From the NCBI GenBank assembly GCA_964522015.1, contig CAZFST010000005.1:62001-126000 (forward strand): 64,000 bases of DNA. Direction: 5' to 3'. The stretch is from QQWI01 sp964522015 (GTDB lineage: Bacteria; Bacillota; Clostridia; Peptostreptococcales; Acidaminobacteraceae). Below the pieces are notes generated by a model. That model was not told the origin of the DNA. It made no database searches and saw only the letters and a list, made by a program, of their open reading frames with translations. The translations under genes and the position numbers were made by a program. Positions 36,012-44,921 of the stretch are shown here, one piece after another (positions within the stretch are counted from its first letter, which is position 1; every line of letters begins with the position of its first letter).

Positions 36012-37469
36012 TTAAGCAGTTTTCTTTTTTGGAACATACTTAGCATGTGATGGATCGTCTTCCACTTTCATCATCGTAATGCCTGTGTAGCCATAAATGA
36101 TAGAAACCACAGGGTTAACAAGATTTAAGAAGCAATATGGTACATACTCAAGCGTTGGAACCCCTAAATAAGTACTCATTGCCGTACCACAAGTATTCCA
36201 TGGTACTAGTGGTGAAGTTAATGTACCTGCATCTTCAAGACATCTAGATAAGTTACGTGGGGCAAGGCCTCTTCTTTCATACTCATCTTTATACATTTTA
36301 CCTGGCAAAACGATTGAAAGGTACTGATCGCCTGCTAGGATGTTTGTAAAGATAGATGTGAAAATTGTGGCTGTAACAAGGGCACCAGTGCTTTTAGCAT
36401 ACTTAAGAATACTGCCAGCTAGAACTTCTAGAATACGTGTTTTTTCAAGAATACCACCAAAGCTCAATGCACAAAGGATAAGAGCTATGGTATACATCAT
36501 ACCATCTAAACCACCACGGGTTAGTAGTGTATCTAAGATTTCATTGCCTGTTTCTGATGTAACGCCATTCATCATGGCATCCATAACACTTGATAATGCA
36601 GCACCTTGGAAAATCATAGCCGCCGCACCACCTAAAAGCGTACCCATAAATAGGCCTGGTATTGCAGGTACTTTTAATGCAACCATGGTTATAACTGCGA
36701 TTGGCACTAATAGCAATAATGGATTCAAATTAAAATTATCGTTCATCAACTTGAGAATGCTATCAATGGCTGCTGTATCAACTGATTTACCAGCAAATTG
36801 GAAACCTAAAATTCCAAATCCGACAAGTGCGATGGTTAAACTGACGCTTGTAGTGTAAACCATGTGACGTACGTGATCAAACAGTGTCGCGCCCGCCATA
36901 GCAGGTGCTAAGTTTGTTGTATCAGAAAGGGGTGACATTTTATCACCAAAGTAAGAGCCAGAGATAATGGCACCTGCAGCCATTGGAAGGGGTACTCCAA
37001 GACCAGCAGCAACGCCCATCAAAGCGATACCTACTGTTCCAGCAGTGGTCCAAGAGCTACCAGTCGCTAGAGAAATAACACAGCATAATAAACATGCTGC
37101 CACTAAGAAAATTCCAGGATTCAAGATTTGTAAACCGTAATAGATCAGGATTGGTACGATACCACCCAAGATCCATGTACCGATGATCATACCAATAATG
37201 CCGAGAATAAGAATAGCTTGCATGGTACCCATAATACTAGCGATAATACCTTCTTCTACTTCTTGCCAAGAATAACCCAATCTAAAAATTGCAAGTAGTG
37301 ATGCAGCTAATGCAGCTAATACCAATGGGATATGCACAGAACCATTAACCCCGAATGCAGGTATGACGGTGTACATGAGAAGACCAATTGTGAAGGCTAC
37401 TAGCAGTAACGCTTCCCAAAGTTTCGCATCTCTTTTGACTTTAACGCCTTTCTTTTTCAACGAATTCAT
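36012..37469 (-). CDS. NhaC-family Na+/H+ antiporter
   Basis: 485 residues, about 11-12 TM helices. NhaC-type segments include ATGSSWTTAGTVGIALMG, GSYFGDKMSPLSDTTNLA and the C-terminal PLVPWNTCGTAM. It exchanges sodium (or an organic amine/acid pair in some relatives) for protons at the membrane. The start is ATG 37469, preceded by AGAGGGGG; an upstream in-frame ATG lies inside the RNA leader. A structured leader and own promoter precede it. 298 bases separate it from the upstream regulator gene. Confidence 0.92.
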   Translation of the reverse strand: MNSLKKKGVKVKRDAKLWEALLLVAFTIGLLMYTVIPAFGVNGSVHIPLVLAALAASLLAIFRLGYSWQEVEEGIIASIMGTMQAILILGIIGMIIGTWILGGIVPILIYYGLQILNPGIFLVAACLLCCVISLATGSSWTTAGTVGIALMGVAAGLGVPLPMAAGAIISGSYFGDKMSPLSDTTNLAPAMAGATLFDHVRHMVYTTSVSLTIALVGFGILGFQFAGKSVDTAAIDSILKLMNDNFNLNPLLLLVPIAVITMVALKVPAIPGLFMGTLLGGAAAMIFQGAALSSVMDAMMNGVTSETGNEILDTLLTRGGLDGMMYTIALILCALSFGGILEKTRILEVLAGSILKYAKSTGALVTATIFTSIFTNILAGDQYLSIVLPGKMYKDEYERRGLAPRNLSRCLEDAGTLTSPLVPWNTCGTAMSTYLGVPTLEYVPYCFLNLVNPVVSIIYGYTGITMMKVEDDPSHAKYVPKKKTA

Positions 37470-37579
37470 TTTATTTCCCCCTCTGACAGTTTTGCGGTGA
37501 GTACCGCAAGCATACGTCGCCGACAATTCCTTTTAAATTGCCGTCACCGATTTAACAGAATCTTCTGATGTCTCGGCAC
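37470..37579 (-). ncRNA. Structured 5' leader, candidate riboswitch of the NhaC gene
   Basis: About 109 bases from the predicted start site to the ATG fold locally into three consecutive hairpins on the minus strand: CCGA...TCGG enclosing CAGA/TCTG (37547-37576), GGCAATT/AATTGTC (37522-37542) and TTGCGGT-ACTC-ACCGCAA (37492-37509), the last just before the AGAGGGGG site. There is no terminator T-run, so control would be translational. A sodium- or related ion-sensing class is suggested only by the gene. I cannot match a known consensus by eye. Confidence 0.5.
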
Positions 37580-37585
37580 AAATTC

Positions 37586-37615
37586 AGTATACACTGTGGT
37601 TTCAGAAAAAATCAA
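37586..37615 (-). promoter_or_regulatory. Promoter of the NhaC gene
   Basis: TTGATT (37615-37610), 18-base spacer, TATACT (37591-37586) on the minus strand. Confidence 0.55.
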
Positions 37616-37767
37616 AAAAAATCGAAAATATTTTGTGAAAACGTTTATTTTATTTTTTTTAGGTAACATATTTGTATTTTGCATGAATTTTTATGCTGAT
37701 TTTATCCCAGAGGGATGAATTAAAATTCATTGGCACATGGGACCGCAATTTATCAATTGGGCGTAAT

Positions 37768-38616
37768 TCAATTTTCATTCAATAATAGCAAGTTATCGAT
37801 AAACTTTCGCGCATTGATTTTGCCACCAGAAGTCCTTTTACCACGAATATAATCCATTTCAGCTTTGATGCTTTCAAAATCATAGAGGGTTGACGAAAAT
37901 CGAATGAAGGTATCATTCATATAGTCTTCAATTCCCAAATTGGCAAGATTGATTAAGCCTCTATTAATGGCCCTTCTTAGCCGCTGTTCCATGGCTTTAG
38001 GATTATCGCAAATCTGCAGACAAACATCGTTCACTTTTACCTGTGTGGTGCTTAGTTTGCTTTCAACATAATATTGACAGATCTTAAGAATATCTTCTGC
38101 CCCTGCTTCCCCCATAATACCAATCTTAGCAAGGGTATGTTTTATGAGGGCCATCTTTTGCAGGGATTTTTCTTCTGGCATCATGACAGTGGGCTTATTG
38201 GTATCCTGATGGCCTAAAAGATTTTGTAAAGCGGCAAACTTTCTTGTCATCAGTATTTTTTCGGTCACTTGCTTGATCACTCGGGTCACTTCCAGTTGAT
38301 TCACTGGCTTTGAGATAAAAAATGAAATCCCTGCATGATAAGCTTTTTCAATCAAATTTTTAGCGCTAACCTGAGACAGCATAATGCACTGGCATTCTGG
38401 TCTTAATGCCTTAATCTGGGCTACCACACGGGGGCCATCCATTTCGGGCATCAAAAAATCAATGATTAAAATATCAGGGTTTAATGCTAGAATCTGAGTT
38501 ACGGCGTCTTTAGCATCAGTTGAAGTACCGATCACTTCACCTAAAGCACCTTCTTCAATGATATTTTCAATAATGCGAATGACTTGAGCGTGATCGTCCA
38601 AAATATAAAATTTCAT
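37768..38616 (-). CDS. Response regulator with YcbB/GlnL-type output domain
   Basis: 282 residues. Receiver domain 1-120 (DD at 8-9, phospho-Asp in IIDFLMPEMDG, Lys in FISKPVNQ). The C-terminal ~130 residues match the YcbB domain of Bacillus GlnL (LLGHQDTNKP, QRLRRAINRGLINLANLGIEDYMN). In Bacillus GlnK-GlnL responds to glutamine. Its ATG overlaps the kinase stop (ATGA). What it controls here is unknown; no glutamine transporter is in the window. Confidence 0.88.
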   Translation of the reverse strand: MKFYILDDHAQVIRIIENIIEEGALGEVIGTSTDAKDAVTQILALNPDILIIDFLMPEMDGPRVVAQIKALRPECQCIMLSQVSAKNLIEKAYHAGISFFISKPVNQLEVTRVIKQVTEKILMTRKFAALQNLLGHQDTNKPTVMMPEEKSLQKMALIKHTLAKIGIMGEAGAEDILKICQYYVESKLSTTQVKVNDVCLQICDNPKAMEQRLRRAINRGLINLANLGIEDYMNDTFIRFSSTLYDFESIKAEMDYIRGKRTSGGKINARKFIDNLLLLNEN

Positions 38617-39896
38617 TGCTCTTCGTCCTCCATAAAATTTGGTAGGGTAATGATAAATGTAGTGCCAACACCTTCGTTGGAATCAACTCTGATATGGCCA
38701 TTGTATTTTTCTTCAATAATATCTTTCACAAGGGTTAAACCTAGCCCCCGTTGCATATCCCCAGTTAAGGCGCTAAACCGAGTTGAAAAACCAGGCTCAA
38801 AAATGCAAGCTAAATCTTTGGGTTTGATACCATGGCCATTATCAGATACTTGAATTTTGAACTGTCCTTGATCAAAGAAACTTTCAACATGGACAAAGGG
38901 CTCCCTCTGAGTTTCCGCAGCCTCAATGGCATTCACCACAAGATTTCGAATGACGCTCATCATGTAATAATGCTGTGGTATTTTTAGATTGACCGTGGTC
39001 TTAAAGGTCACATGGGAGGGGTTATTGTCGTTTTTTAGACTATGCTCCAGGACTGCGAATAAGTCTTTTAATCGCATCTCTTCAAAGTCATTTTTCTCCC
39101 CTGTTAATTGAGACAGCCCCTGCATCACCTGAGCATAACTTTTTTTGATTTCATGGACATCCTTGGCGATATTCAGAGCCTTAATCCCAATACCTTGATC
39201 TGAATCACTGCTGCCTTCATATAAGGCATAGGCTTCTGTCATGACATTTTCTATTTGACGCATGTTCTTTTGCATCAGATAGGTTTCTGCACTTAAATGG
39301 CTGACCAAAATCAGCAGCTGTTGATACCTTTCGTTGTGTTCATCCCGCTTCAACATCATCCGGTAGTAATTGTAAATGAGCACCATTACAATGGCTAGAA
39401 TACTTCTAACGCATGCAGTTAGAAACAAATCTGGAACTGCTTTAAAATAATCCGGATTCAGTAAATGGACACGGCTATATAGTTCTACAGCATTGGCTAA
39501 AAAATCGCTGGTTAAAACCACACAAAACCAATAGGAGAGGGATTTTTCTTTACTTCTGGTAAATAGGGTATAGTACAAAATTCCATAGGTGAGATCAAAG
39601 AAAACGATAAAATACTGGGCTGATAAGGCATGTGAAAATCCTTGATAGTCAGCCCAGCCAAAAATAATCCGGGTGAATAAGCCAATGGTCAATATAAAAA
39701 AGGATTGAATAATAGGGTTAATTTTAGGGTTAAAATACAGGAACACCGGTAAAAGAATCACCGACAGGGAAATTTGCAAGCCCCCTAAAGGGAACCGAAA
39801 ATAAAGCTGTGTGGTAATGGCATCAATCAAAGCAATAATCCCCATAATCTGTATGAGTTGCAGTTGATGCCTGCCTAAAATTGCCTTGGTAGGCAT
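38613..39896 (-). CDS. Sensor histidine kinase, GlnK/YcbA-like
   Basis: 427 residues. About six N-terminal TM helices (about 12-190), a helical region with the phosphoacceptor-like DVHEIKKSYAQVMQGL (near residue 255), then the ATPase domain: NLVVNAIEAAE (N box), VSDNGHGI (G1), GLGLTLVKDII and GVGTTFIITLP. Pairs with the regulator downstream. Two starts are possible: TTG 39908, inside the tyrS end, or ATG 39896 just after it; I list the ATG. Either way it is tied to the tyrS transcript. Confidence 0.88.
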   Translation of the reverse strand: MPTKAILGRHQLQLIQIMGIIALIDAITTQLYFRFPLGGLQISLSVILLPVFLYFNPKINPIIQSFFILTIGLFTRIIFGWADYQGFSHALSAQYFIVFFDLTYGILYYTLFTRSKEKSLSYWFCVVLTSDFLANAVELYSRVHLLNPDYFKAVPDLFLTACVRSILAIVMVLIYNYYRMMLKRDEHNERYQQLLILVSHLSAETYLMQKNMRQIENVMTEAYALYEGSSDSDQGIGIKALNIAKDVHEIKKSYAQVMQGLSQLTGEKNDFEEMRLKDLFAVLEHSLKNDNNPSHVTFKTTVNLKIPQHYYMMSVIRNLVVNAIEAAETQREPFVHVESFFDQGQFKIQVSDNGHGIKPKDLACIFEPGFSTRFSALTGDMQRGLGLTLVKDIIEEKYNGHIRVDSNEGVGTTFIITLPNFMEDEEQ

Positions 39897-39900
39897 CTTC

Positions 39901-41124
39901 TTAGACAAGGATTAAGCAGTGGAAGATTTTTTTGCCCTTTTGAATCAAGGCTTTACCATTGATAAAGTCCGCCTCTAATAAAACGTAATTGATATCTGTC
40001 ACCTTTTGGTCATTGAGGGATATGCCATTTTGCTGTACTAGTCGCTTGCCTTCCCCCTTAGAGCCGATAAGCCCCGCCTCTACCATGGCATCCATTAAAC
40101 TGATACCTGTTGCTACTTCAGCAGTTGAAATCTCCGAAGACGGAATATTTTCGCTGTCTTTGGCCCCACTAAAGAGTGCTTTTGCAGCGTCTAAGGCTGC
40201 AGTGGCGTGAGCTTCACCATGTACGATTTTCGTGACTTCATATGCCAGAATTTCTTTGGCTTGATTCAGCTGTGCGCCTTCCCATGCCCCCATCTCATCA
40301 ATGGTTTCAACAGGTAGGTAAGTCAATAGCTTCAGGGTTTTAATCACATCAGAATCGGCGATATTTCTAAAGTACTGAAAGAACTCAAAGGGTGTGGTTT
40401 TCTCAGGATCCAACCAAACGGCACCTTTTTCAGTCTTACCCATTTTCTTACCTTCTGAGGTTGTCAAAAGATTGAATGTGATGCCAAATGCTGGTTTTTG
40501 CAATTTCCGTCTAATTAAATCCACGCCCCCTAAAATATTGGACCACTGATCATTGCCACCCATTTGTAGCACGCAGTTGTAACGGTCATGGAGCACTAAG
40601 AAATCGTAAGACTGCATGAGCATGTAGTTAAACTCTAAAAATGTTAAGCCTTTTTCCAATCGTGTTTTATAGCAATCTGCGGTCAGCATGCGGTTGACTG
40701 AAAAATGGACTCCAACCTCCCGTAAAAATTCTACATAATTAAGGTTTAGTAACCATTCATCATTATTGACCATAATCGCTTTTTCATCTGTGAAATCGAT
40801 AAACTGTGACAGTTGCGCTTTAAAACGTTCTGCATTTTGGTCTATTTGTTCCTTTGTAAGCATTTTGCGCATATCTGTTTTATCGGTTGGATCCCCAACC
40901 ATGGTGGTTCCCCCACCAATTAATACAATAGGTCTGTGACCTGCTCGCTGCATATGGGACATGGCCATTATCGTCATAAAATGGCCAACCGTTAAACTAT
41001 CCGCTGTAGGATCAAAACCAATATAAAAACTGACTTTTTCTTTTGACAATAATGCTTCTGTTTCTTCTTCGTGTGTCAATTGACCCACATATCCTCTTGC
41101 TCTTAATACATCTAAAGCTGACAT
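39901..41124 (-). CDS. tyrS: Tyrosyl-tRNA synthetase
   Basis: 407 residues. Class I synthetase with GFDPTADSLTVGHF (about 36-49), QMGGNDQWSNI, KMSKS-type KMGKT (227-231) and a C-terminal S4 RNA-binding domain (about 340-400). The first His of HIGH is Thr45 here (TVGH). ATG at 41124 follows GAGGAGG. Expression is controlled by a tyrosine T-box leader. The downstream kinase gene starts within or directly after the stop codon. Confidence 0.97.
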   Translation of the reverse strand: MSALDVLRARGYVGQLTHEEETEALLSKEKVSFYIGFDPTADSLTVGHFMTIMAMSHMQRAGHRPIVLIGGGTTMVGDPTDKTDMRKMLTKEQIDQNAERFKAQLSQFIDFTDEKAIMVNNDEWLLNLNYVEFLREVGVHFSVNRMLTADCYKTRLEKGLTFLEFNYMLMQSYDFLVLHDRYNCVLQMGGNDQWSNILGGVDLIRRKLQKPAFGITFNLLTTSEGKKMGKTEKGAVWLDPEKTTPFEFFQYFRNIADSDVIKTLKLLTYLPVETIDEMGAWEGAQLNQAKEILAYEVTKIVHGEAHATAALDAAKALFSGAKDSENIPSSEISTAEVATGISLMDAMVEAGLIGSKGEGKRLVQQNGISLNDQKVTDINYVLLEADFINGKALIQKGKKIFHCLILV

Positions 41125-41146
41125 AGTGATCCTCCTCTAAATTACA

Positions 41147-41396
41147 ATCCAAAAAAACAAAAAAACCTTTCGCGCTAAGGACGAAAAGTCGTGGTACCAC
41201 CTTAATTTATAAACTACTTCTAGACTTCAAAAGTAAGCTTATCTTGATCATCTTTAACGGGATGGCCCGGTGCGCTTTCACGCACTTGCTCCAAAGTCGT
41301 ATTTCGGGCTTACCTCCGTCATGCTTTTCACCAACCAGCATGCTCTCTCAATCATCGGTAGCCTTACTTCCTTTTTCATTGCAACTGAATATTCTT
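41147..41396 (-). ncRNA. Tyrosine T-box leader
   Basis: On the minus strand the antiterminator T-box AAGGTGGTACCACG is at 41203-41190, followed by a GACTTTTCG...CGAAAGG terminator stem and a T-run (41188-41150). Upstream are the stem I landmarks: GAAGTAAGG (AGTA motif), AGAGAG...GGTTGGTGAAAAG loop, and GAAATACGACTTTGG with specifier TAC (Tyr) at 41301-41299. Uncharged tRNA-Tyr binding would permit tyrS transcription. Confidence 0.95.
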
Positions 41397-41402
41397 TTCT
41401 TA

Positions 41403-41431
41403 ATCTTAGGCCATCGGCTTCAATTCGTCAA
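41403..41431 (-). promoter_or_regulatory. Promoter of the T-box/tyrS transcript
   Basis: TTGACG (41431-41426), 17 bases, TAAGAT (41408-41403); predicted start near 41396. Confidence 0.65.
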
Positions 41432-41434
41432 CTA

Positions 41435-41479
41435 CTTTTACAATTCTCAGTCAAATTCTCTTTTACAATTCTCAGTCAA
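41435..41479. repeat. 25-bp-period direct repeat upstream of the tyrS promoter
   Basis: A 20-bp sequence (minus strand begins TTGACTGAGAATTG) occurs at 41435-41454 and 41460-41479, each with a TTGACT box. It lies between the T-box promoter and the divergent HD-GYP gene and may be a duplicated promoter segment. Confidence 0.75.
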
Positions 41480-41543
41480 TTTCATAGCTTAGAGACGGGT
41501 TTCTATGTTACACTAACAGCAACCACTATTTGCGGAGGATTGT

Positions 41544-42569
41544 ATGAAATTAATCACTGTGCAGCAATGTCAAGTCGGCATGAAACTAGGCGAAGATATC
41601 TACGGTAACTTTGATTTACTCTATGCTTCAAAAGGGGATATCGTCAGTGAGCATATCCTTGAAGGCTTAAAAAAGCTACCCTTGGATTACATCTACGTTG
41701 AGGACGTTGAAGTTGTCGCCCCTTCCCTAATCAGTGATCAACAGCGGGAACTCATCATTGAGGCCATCACCCATTCCCTATCTAGCTATCGACTTTTAAC
41801 CAGAAATGTTTTTGATAAAATCAAAGTTCCAGTCCTCAATATCGTTCAACAACTATTTTTAGATGATTACGCACTTTATTGCTTCAATCAGTTCAAGGCC
41901 ATTGATGACTACACATTTGATCATGCGCTAAATGTGGGCTTAATAGCCGGCATGATTGGCTATTGGCAAGAACATGATATCAAGACAATCGAGACACTGA
42001 TTATCGCTGGTTTTTTTCATGACCTCGGTAAATTAAGCATCGACCGAAACCTCTTGCTTAAAGCAGGTACTATAAGTGATACAGAACTGCAAACCCTTAA
42101 AGACCATAGTCTCTTTTCCCTTGAACATTTGCATAAAACATCTTTTGCAACCGCCGATATTGAACAGGCCATTTTGCAACACCACGAACGGCGGGACGGC
42201 TCAGGGTATCCAGCTGGTTTAATGGCTAAAGACATTCATCCCCTTGCTCGGATTTTAGCAGTTGCTGATACCTATCATGCAGCTACCTCTGATAAGAGTT
42301 ATCGCACAAGCGTTACACCTGTTCATGCCTGCGATGAAATCTTTACTCTAAGTCTAGACACCCTAGACCCAGAGGCTGCTACTACCCTAATTAAAAATCT
42401 ACAAAAGCTCTATATTGGGGTCGCCGTTCAATTATCAAATCATGCCATTGGTGAAATTGTGTATCTCAACCGATTTAATCCTAATAAACCACTTGTAAAG
42501 TGCCAAGACCAATTTTACGACCTTTCTATGCGCAGTGACCTGCATATTGTAAAAATTCTCTCTAGCTAA
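41544..42569 (+). CDS. HD-GYP domain protein, probable c-di-GMP phosphodiesterase
   Basis: 341 residues. The N-terminal ~90 residues (VGMKLGEDIYG) form the domain often preceding HD-GYP. The catalytic core has HALNVGLIAGMIG, FFHDLGK (H159/D160), ILQHHERRDGSGYP (GYP at 221-223) and ILAVADTYHAATSDKSYR, so the metal ligands are complete. It would hydrolyse c-di-GMP in the cytoplasm. ATG at 41544 follows GCGGAGG. Monocistronic, convergent with a GGDEF gene. Confidence 0.92.
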   Translation: MKLITVQQCQVGMKLGEDIYGNFDLLYASKGDIVSEHILEGLKKLPLDYIYVEDVEVVAPSLISDQQRELIIEAITHSLSSYRLLTRNVFDKIKVPVLNIVQQLFLDDYALYCFNQFKAIDDYTFDHALNVGLIAGMIGYWQEHDIKTIETLIIAGFFHDLGKLSIDRNLLLKAGTISDTELQTLKDHSLFSLEHLHKTSFATADIEQAILQHHERRDGSGYPAGLMAKDIHPLARILAVADTYHAATSDKSYRTSVTPVHACDEIFTLSLDTLDPEAATTLIKNLQKLYIGVAVQLSNHAIGEIVYLNRFNPNKPLVKCQDQFYDLSMRSDLHIVKILSS

Positions 42570-42610
42570 AAATAGCGTGTCAAAACCCCTAGGTTTTGAC
42601 ACGCTATTTT
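42569..42610. terminator. Bidirectional terminator
   Basis: Perfect 19-bp arms at 42569-42587 and 42592-42610 with loop CCTA (core GTGTCAAAACC/GGTTTTGACAC), A-run before and T-run after. The stem begins at the last base of the HD-GYP stop codon; it also serves the convergent GGDEF gene. Confidence 0.92.
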
Positions 42611-42660
42611 GTTATGACACTTTCCATCTGAAGTTAACTTAAGATGGCCTAATTTTAACC

Positions 42661-44049
42661 TCATGTTAAATCTGATTTTCTGCGATTAACAATACGCATC
42701 CGCTTTTCTTGATACATGGCATCATCAGCTCGTTTAAGTAATTTACTGTAGGTATCTTCTAGCTCAAGTTGAGCAGCCCCAAAGCTGAAGCTTACTGCAT
42801 AACTGCCATAGGTTGTTAAATGCAATTTATCTCTCATGACATTGACATCCGCTTTGATTTTTTCTAGTGGTTGATCCCAGGTGACTGCAATAAATTCATC
42901 ACCCCCAAAGCGAGCGCTAACTGCATCTTGTGGTAGCCCTTCAATCAATCCATTGGCAATGGCTACAAGAACCTTATCTCCAACCATATGGCCCATTTCA
43001 TCATTGATTTTTTTTAGATTATCAGCATCGACAACAATTAAAACCAATGATTTAGCTTCTTGTCTTGCTCGTTTGATCAGCCTTGAAATTTGCGCTTCAA
43101 AATAGTGCCGATTAAAAAGGGTGGTCAGCCGATCATGCCTTGATAAATAGACTGTTCGTTCATATAATCGCATATTTTTAATGGCTATCGCCAATTGCCC
43201 TCTGACATATTCCATAAAATCCACCTGTTCAAGCGTAAAAGCATCTCTAGTGGCAGCATCAAAATTGATCAATCCAAAAAGTTCTCCATCGATGATAATG
43301 GGGGCAGACAAGCTGGATATCATTTCTTTACCCGAAAGGGAGGCAACAACTTTTGTGTAGTCCTCCTTTTCTATTAGGTCAATTTGATTAATCCGATAAA
43401 CGTGATCTAAATCACCCTTTGCATATCGCCAAAAATATGATTCCTCAAAGGCAATATCAAAAGCAGGGACTGCTTCTTGTGCATAACCCACGTGGGCCGC
43501 AATTTTAAGCCGACCATTTTGATTGACTAAAATACAGCCGCAGTCCTTCTGTTCAAACGCCTCATGAAGTTCCTGCATTATTGTATTCAACAAACTCTCT
43601 ATGGAATCGCTGGCCGTAATAGACTGGTTGATTCGAAGGAGCATCTCAGAAAATTTGAACATCGTATGCTGATAGCGTTGCAGTTTCTTGAGTTCTGTAA
43701 CATCTGTCATTGTCCCTAGGATATTGTAACCCCCACTAGGTAATGCAATCACTGTTTTGTAAACCACCAAGTCGCGCTGTTGCCCAGAAAAATCCGTCAA
43801 CTGGATATCGTAATTTGCCGACCCCTGGGTCTGAATTAGCTGTTGATTTAAGGCTGACAATTGCTTGCCAAGGTCATGGGACAATAAATTTTCCATACGA
43901 GTACCGATGATTGTTTCAATTGTCAATCCAAAGAAAACCGCATAGGAGTCGTTACAATAGGTATAGATCCCCTCTTCATCTAGTATAAATAACGGAAGCG
44001 GTATTTGCTTAAGGACATCTTCAAATATTACTGGAGTTTTTATCGTCAT
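42661..44049 (-). CDS. PAS-GAF-GGDEF diguanylate cyclase
   Basis: 462 residues. PAS domain at about 5-115 (PLPLFILDEEGIYTYCN), GAF at about 130-285, GGDEF at about 300-460 with RHDRLTTLFNRHYFE and intact ARFGGDEF (382-386). The RxxD inhibitory site is not kept (PQDAVSAR before GGDEF). It likely makes c-di-GMP in response to a cytoplasmic ligand; no TM helices. Start ATG 44049 has GGTGAGG eight bases before; ATG 44055 is an alternative. Confidence 0.9.
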   Translation of the reverse strand: MTIKTPVIFEDVLKQIPLPLFILDEEGIYTYCNDSYAVFFGLTIETIIGTRMENLLSHDLGKQLSALNQQLIQTQGSANYDIQLTDFSGQQRDLVVYKTVIALPSGGYNILGTMTDVTELKKLQRYQHTMFKFSEMLLRINQSITASDSIESLLNTIMQELHEAFEQKDCGCILVNQNGRLKIAAHVGYAQEAVPAFDIAFEESYFWRYAKGDLDHVYRINQIDLIEKEDYTKVVASLSGKEMISSLSAPIIIDGELFGLINFDAATRDAFTLEQVDFMEYVRGQLAIAIKNMRLYERTVYLSRHDRLTTLFNRHYFEAQISRLIKRARQEAKSLVLIVVDADNLKKINDEMGHMVGDKVLVAIANGLIEGLPQDAVSARFGGDEFIAVTWDQPLEKIKADVNVMRDKLHLTTYGSYAVSFSFGAAQLELEDTYSKLLKRADDAMYQEKRMRIVNRRKSDLT

Positions 44050-44110
44050 TATCATCGCCTCACCATTAAAATTTGAAATCAAAAACTCAAAATTCAGACA
44101 CTAAAAGCAC

Positions 44111-44139
44111 TTGCTAAAACTTTAAATACATGCTATTAT
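44111..44139 (+). promoter_or_regulatory. Promoter of the rhodanese pair
   Basis: TTGCTA (44111-44116), 17 bases, TATTAT (44134-44139) with an extended TGC before it. A CACCCC/GGGGTG hairpin near 44150-44171 is in the leader. Confidence 0.6.
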
Positions 44140-44222
44140 TATCACATATCACACCCCCCACCCACGGGGTGCGGGATTGGAGCTGCGTATATAGAACATG
44201 AACACGGGATACAGGAGGCTAT

Positions 44223-44507
44223 ATGAAACATTTAAAAGCGAGTGAATTAGCATCATTTATTAAAGCAACACCAGAAGTATTACTGATTGATGTCCGAACA
44301 CCCCAAGAATTCAACAGTGGCGCAATTGCTGGTTTTATCAACATACCCTTGGATGATATTATGAATCACACTGATGAGATTGATCAATCTCGCACTTGTG
44401 TCATCATGTGTCATGCCGGTTCAAGAAGCCTGATTGCAACACGGATGTTAGAAAACGCCGGTTATAAAAACCTGTATAATCTATCAGGGGGCTACATGTC
44501 TTTCTAG
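44223..44507 (+). CDS. Single-domain rhodanese-like protein
   Basis: 94 residues. LLIDVRTPQEF, IPLDDI and the active loop MCHAGSRS with the catalytic Cys (about residue 61). Cytoplasmic sulphurtransferase or sulphur carrier. ATG at 44223 follows AGGAGG. The next gene is a membrane-anchored rhodanese 39 bases downstream, so they are likely co-transcribed. Confidence 0.92.
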   Translation: MKHLKASELASFIKATPEVLLIDVRTPQEFNSGAIAGFINIPLDDIMNHTDEIDQSRTCVIMCHAGSRSLIATRMLENAGYKNLYNLSGGYMSF

Positions 44508-44546
44508 TCCCCCCACCCCCTTATTACTTAGAGATTGGAGATTCAC

Positions 44547-44921
44547 ATGACAACACTATTACTTGTAGCTGTAATCATCATATTTAGCGTAACCCTAATG
44601 ATCAAAAGAACCAACCTCGGTTCTGGTGCCACCATTACCCAGATTGATTCAAAAGCCCTTCTGGATTTAAAGAAAAATCAAACCCTACAACTGATTGACG
44701 TACGTACCCCAGGTGAATTTAAAGGCTATCACGCACCAGGTTTTAAGAATATACCCCTAAACGAACTTTCTAAGCGTCATTCAGAAATCAATAAAAATCA
44801 GATGGTGGTTTTAATGTGTGCCTCTGGCAATCGTAGTATGCAAGCTGCATCCCTACTGAGCAAACTGGAATTCACCTCAATTGCAAATTTTAAAGGCGGC
44901 ATTTCCCAATTCAAGGGTTAG
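44547..44921 (+). CDS. Membrane-anchored rhodanese-like protein
   Basis: 124 residues. N-terminal TM helix (about 3-20), short linker, rhodanese domain with LIDVRTPGEFKGYHAPG and active loop MCASGNRS. The helix suggests a membrane-tethered form of the preceding protein; orientation is not clear. ATG 44547 follows GGAG by six bases; a TTG at 44535 is also in frame. A terminator stem overlaps its 3' end. Confidence 0.88.
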   Translation: MTTLLLVAVIIIFSVTLMIKRTNLGSGATITQIDSKALLDLKKNQTLQLIDVRTPGEFKGYHAPGFKNIPLNELSKRHSEINKNQMVVLMCASGNRSMQAASLLSKLEFTSIANFKGGISQFKG

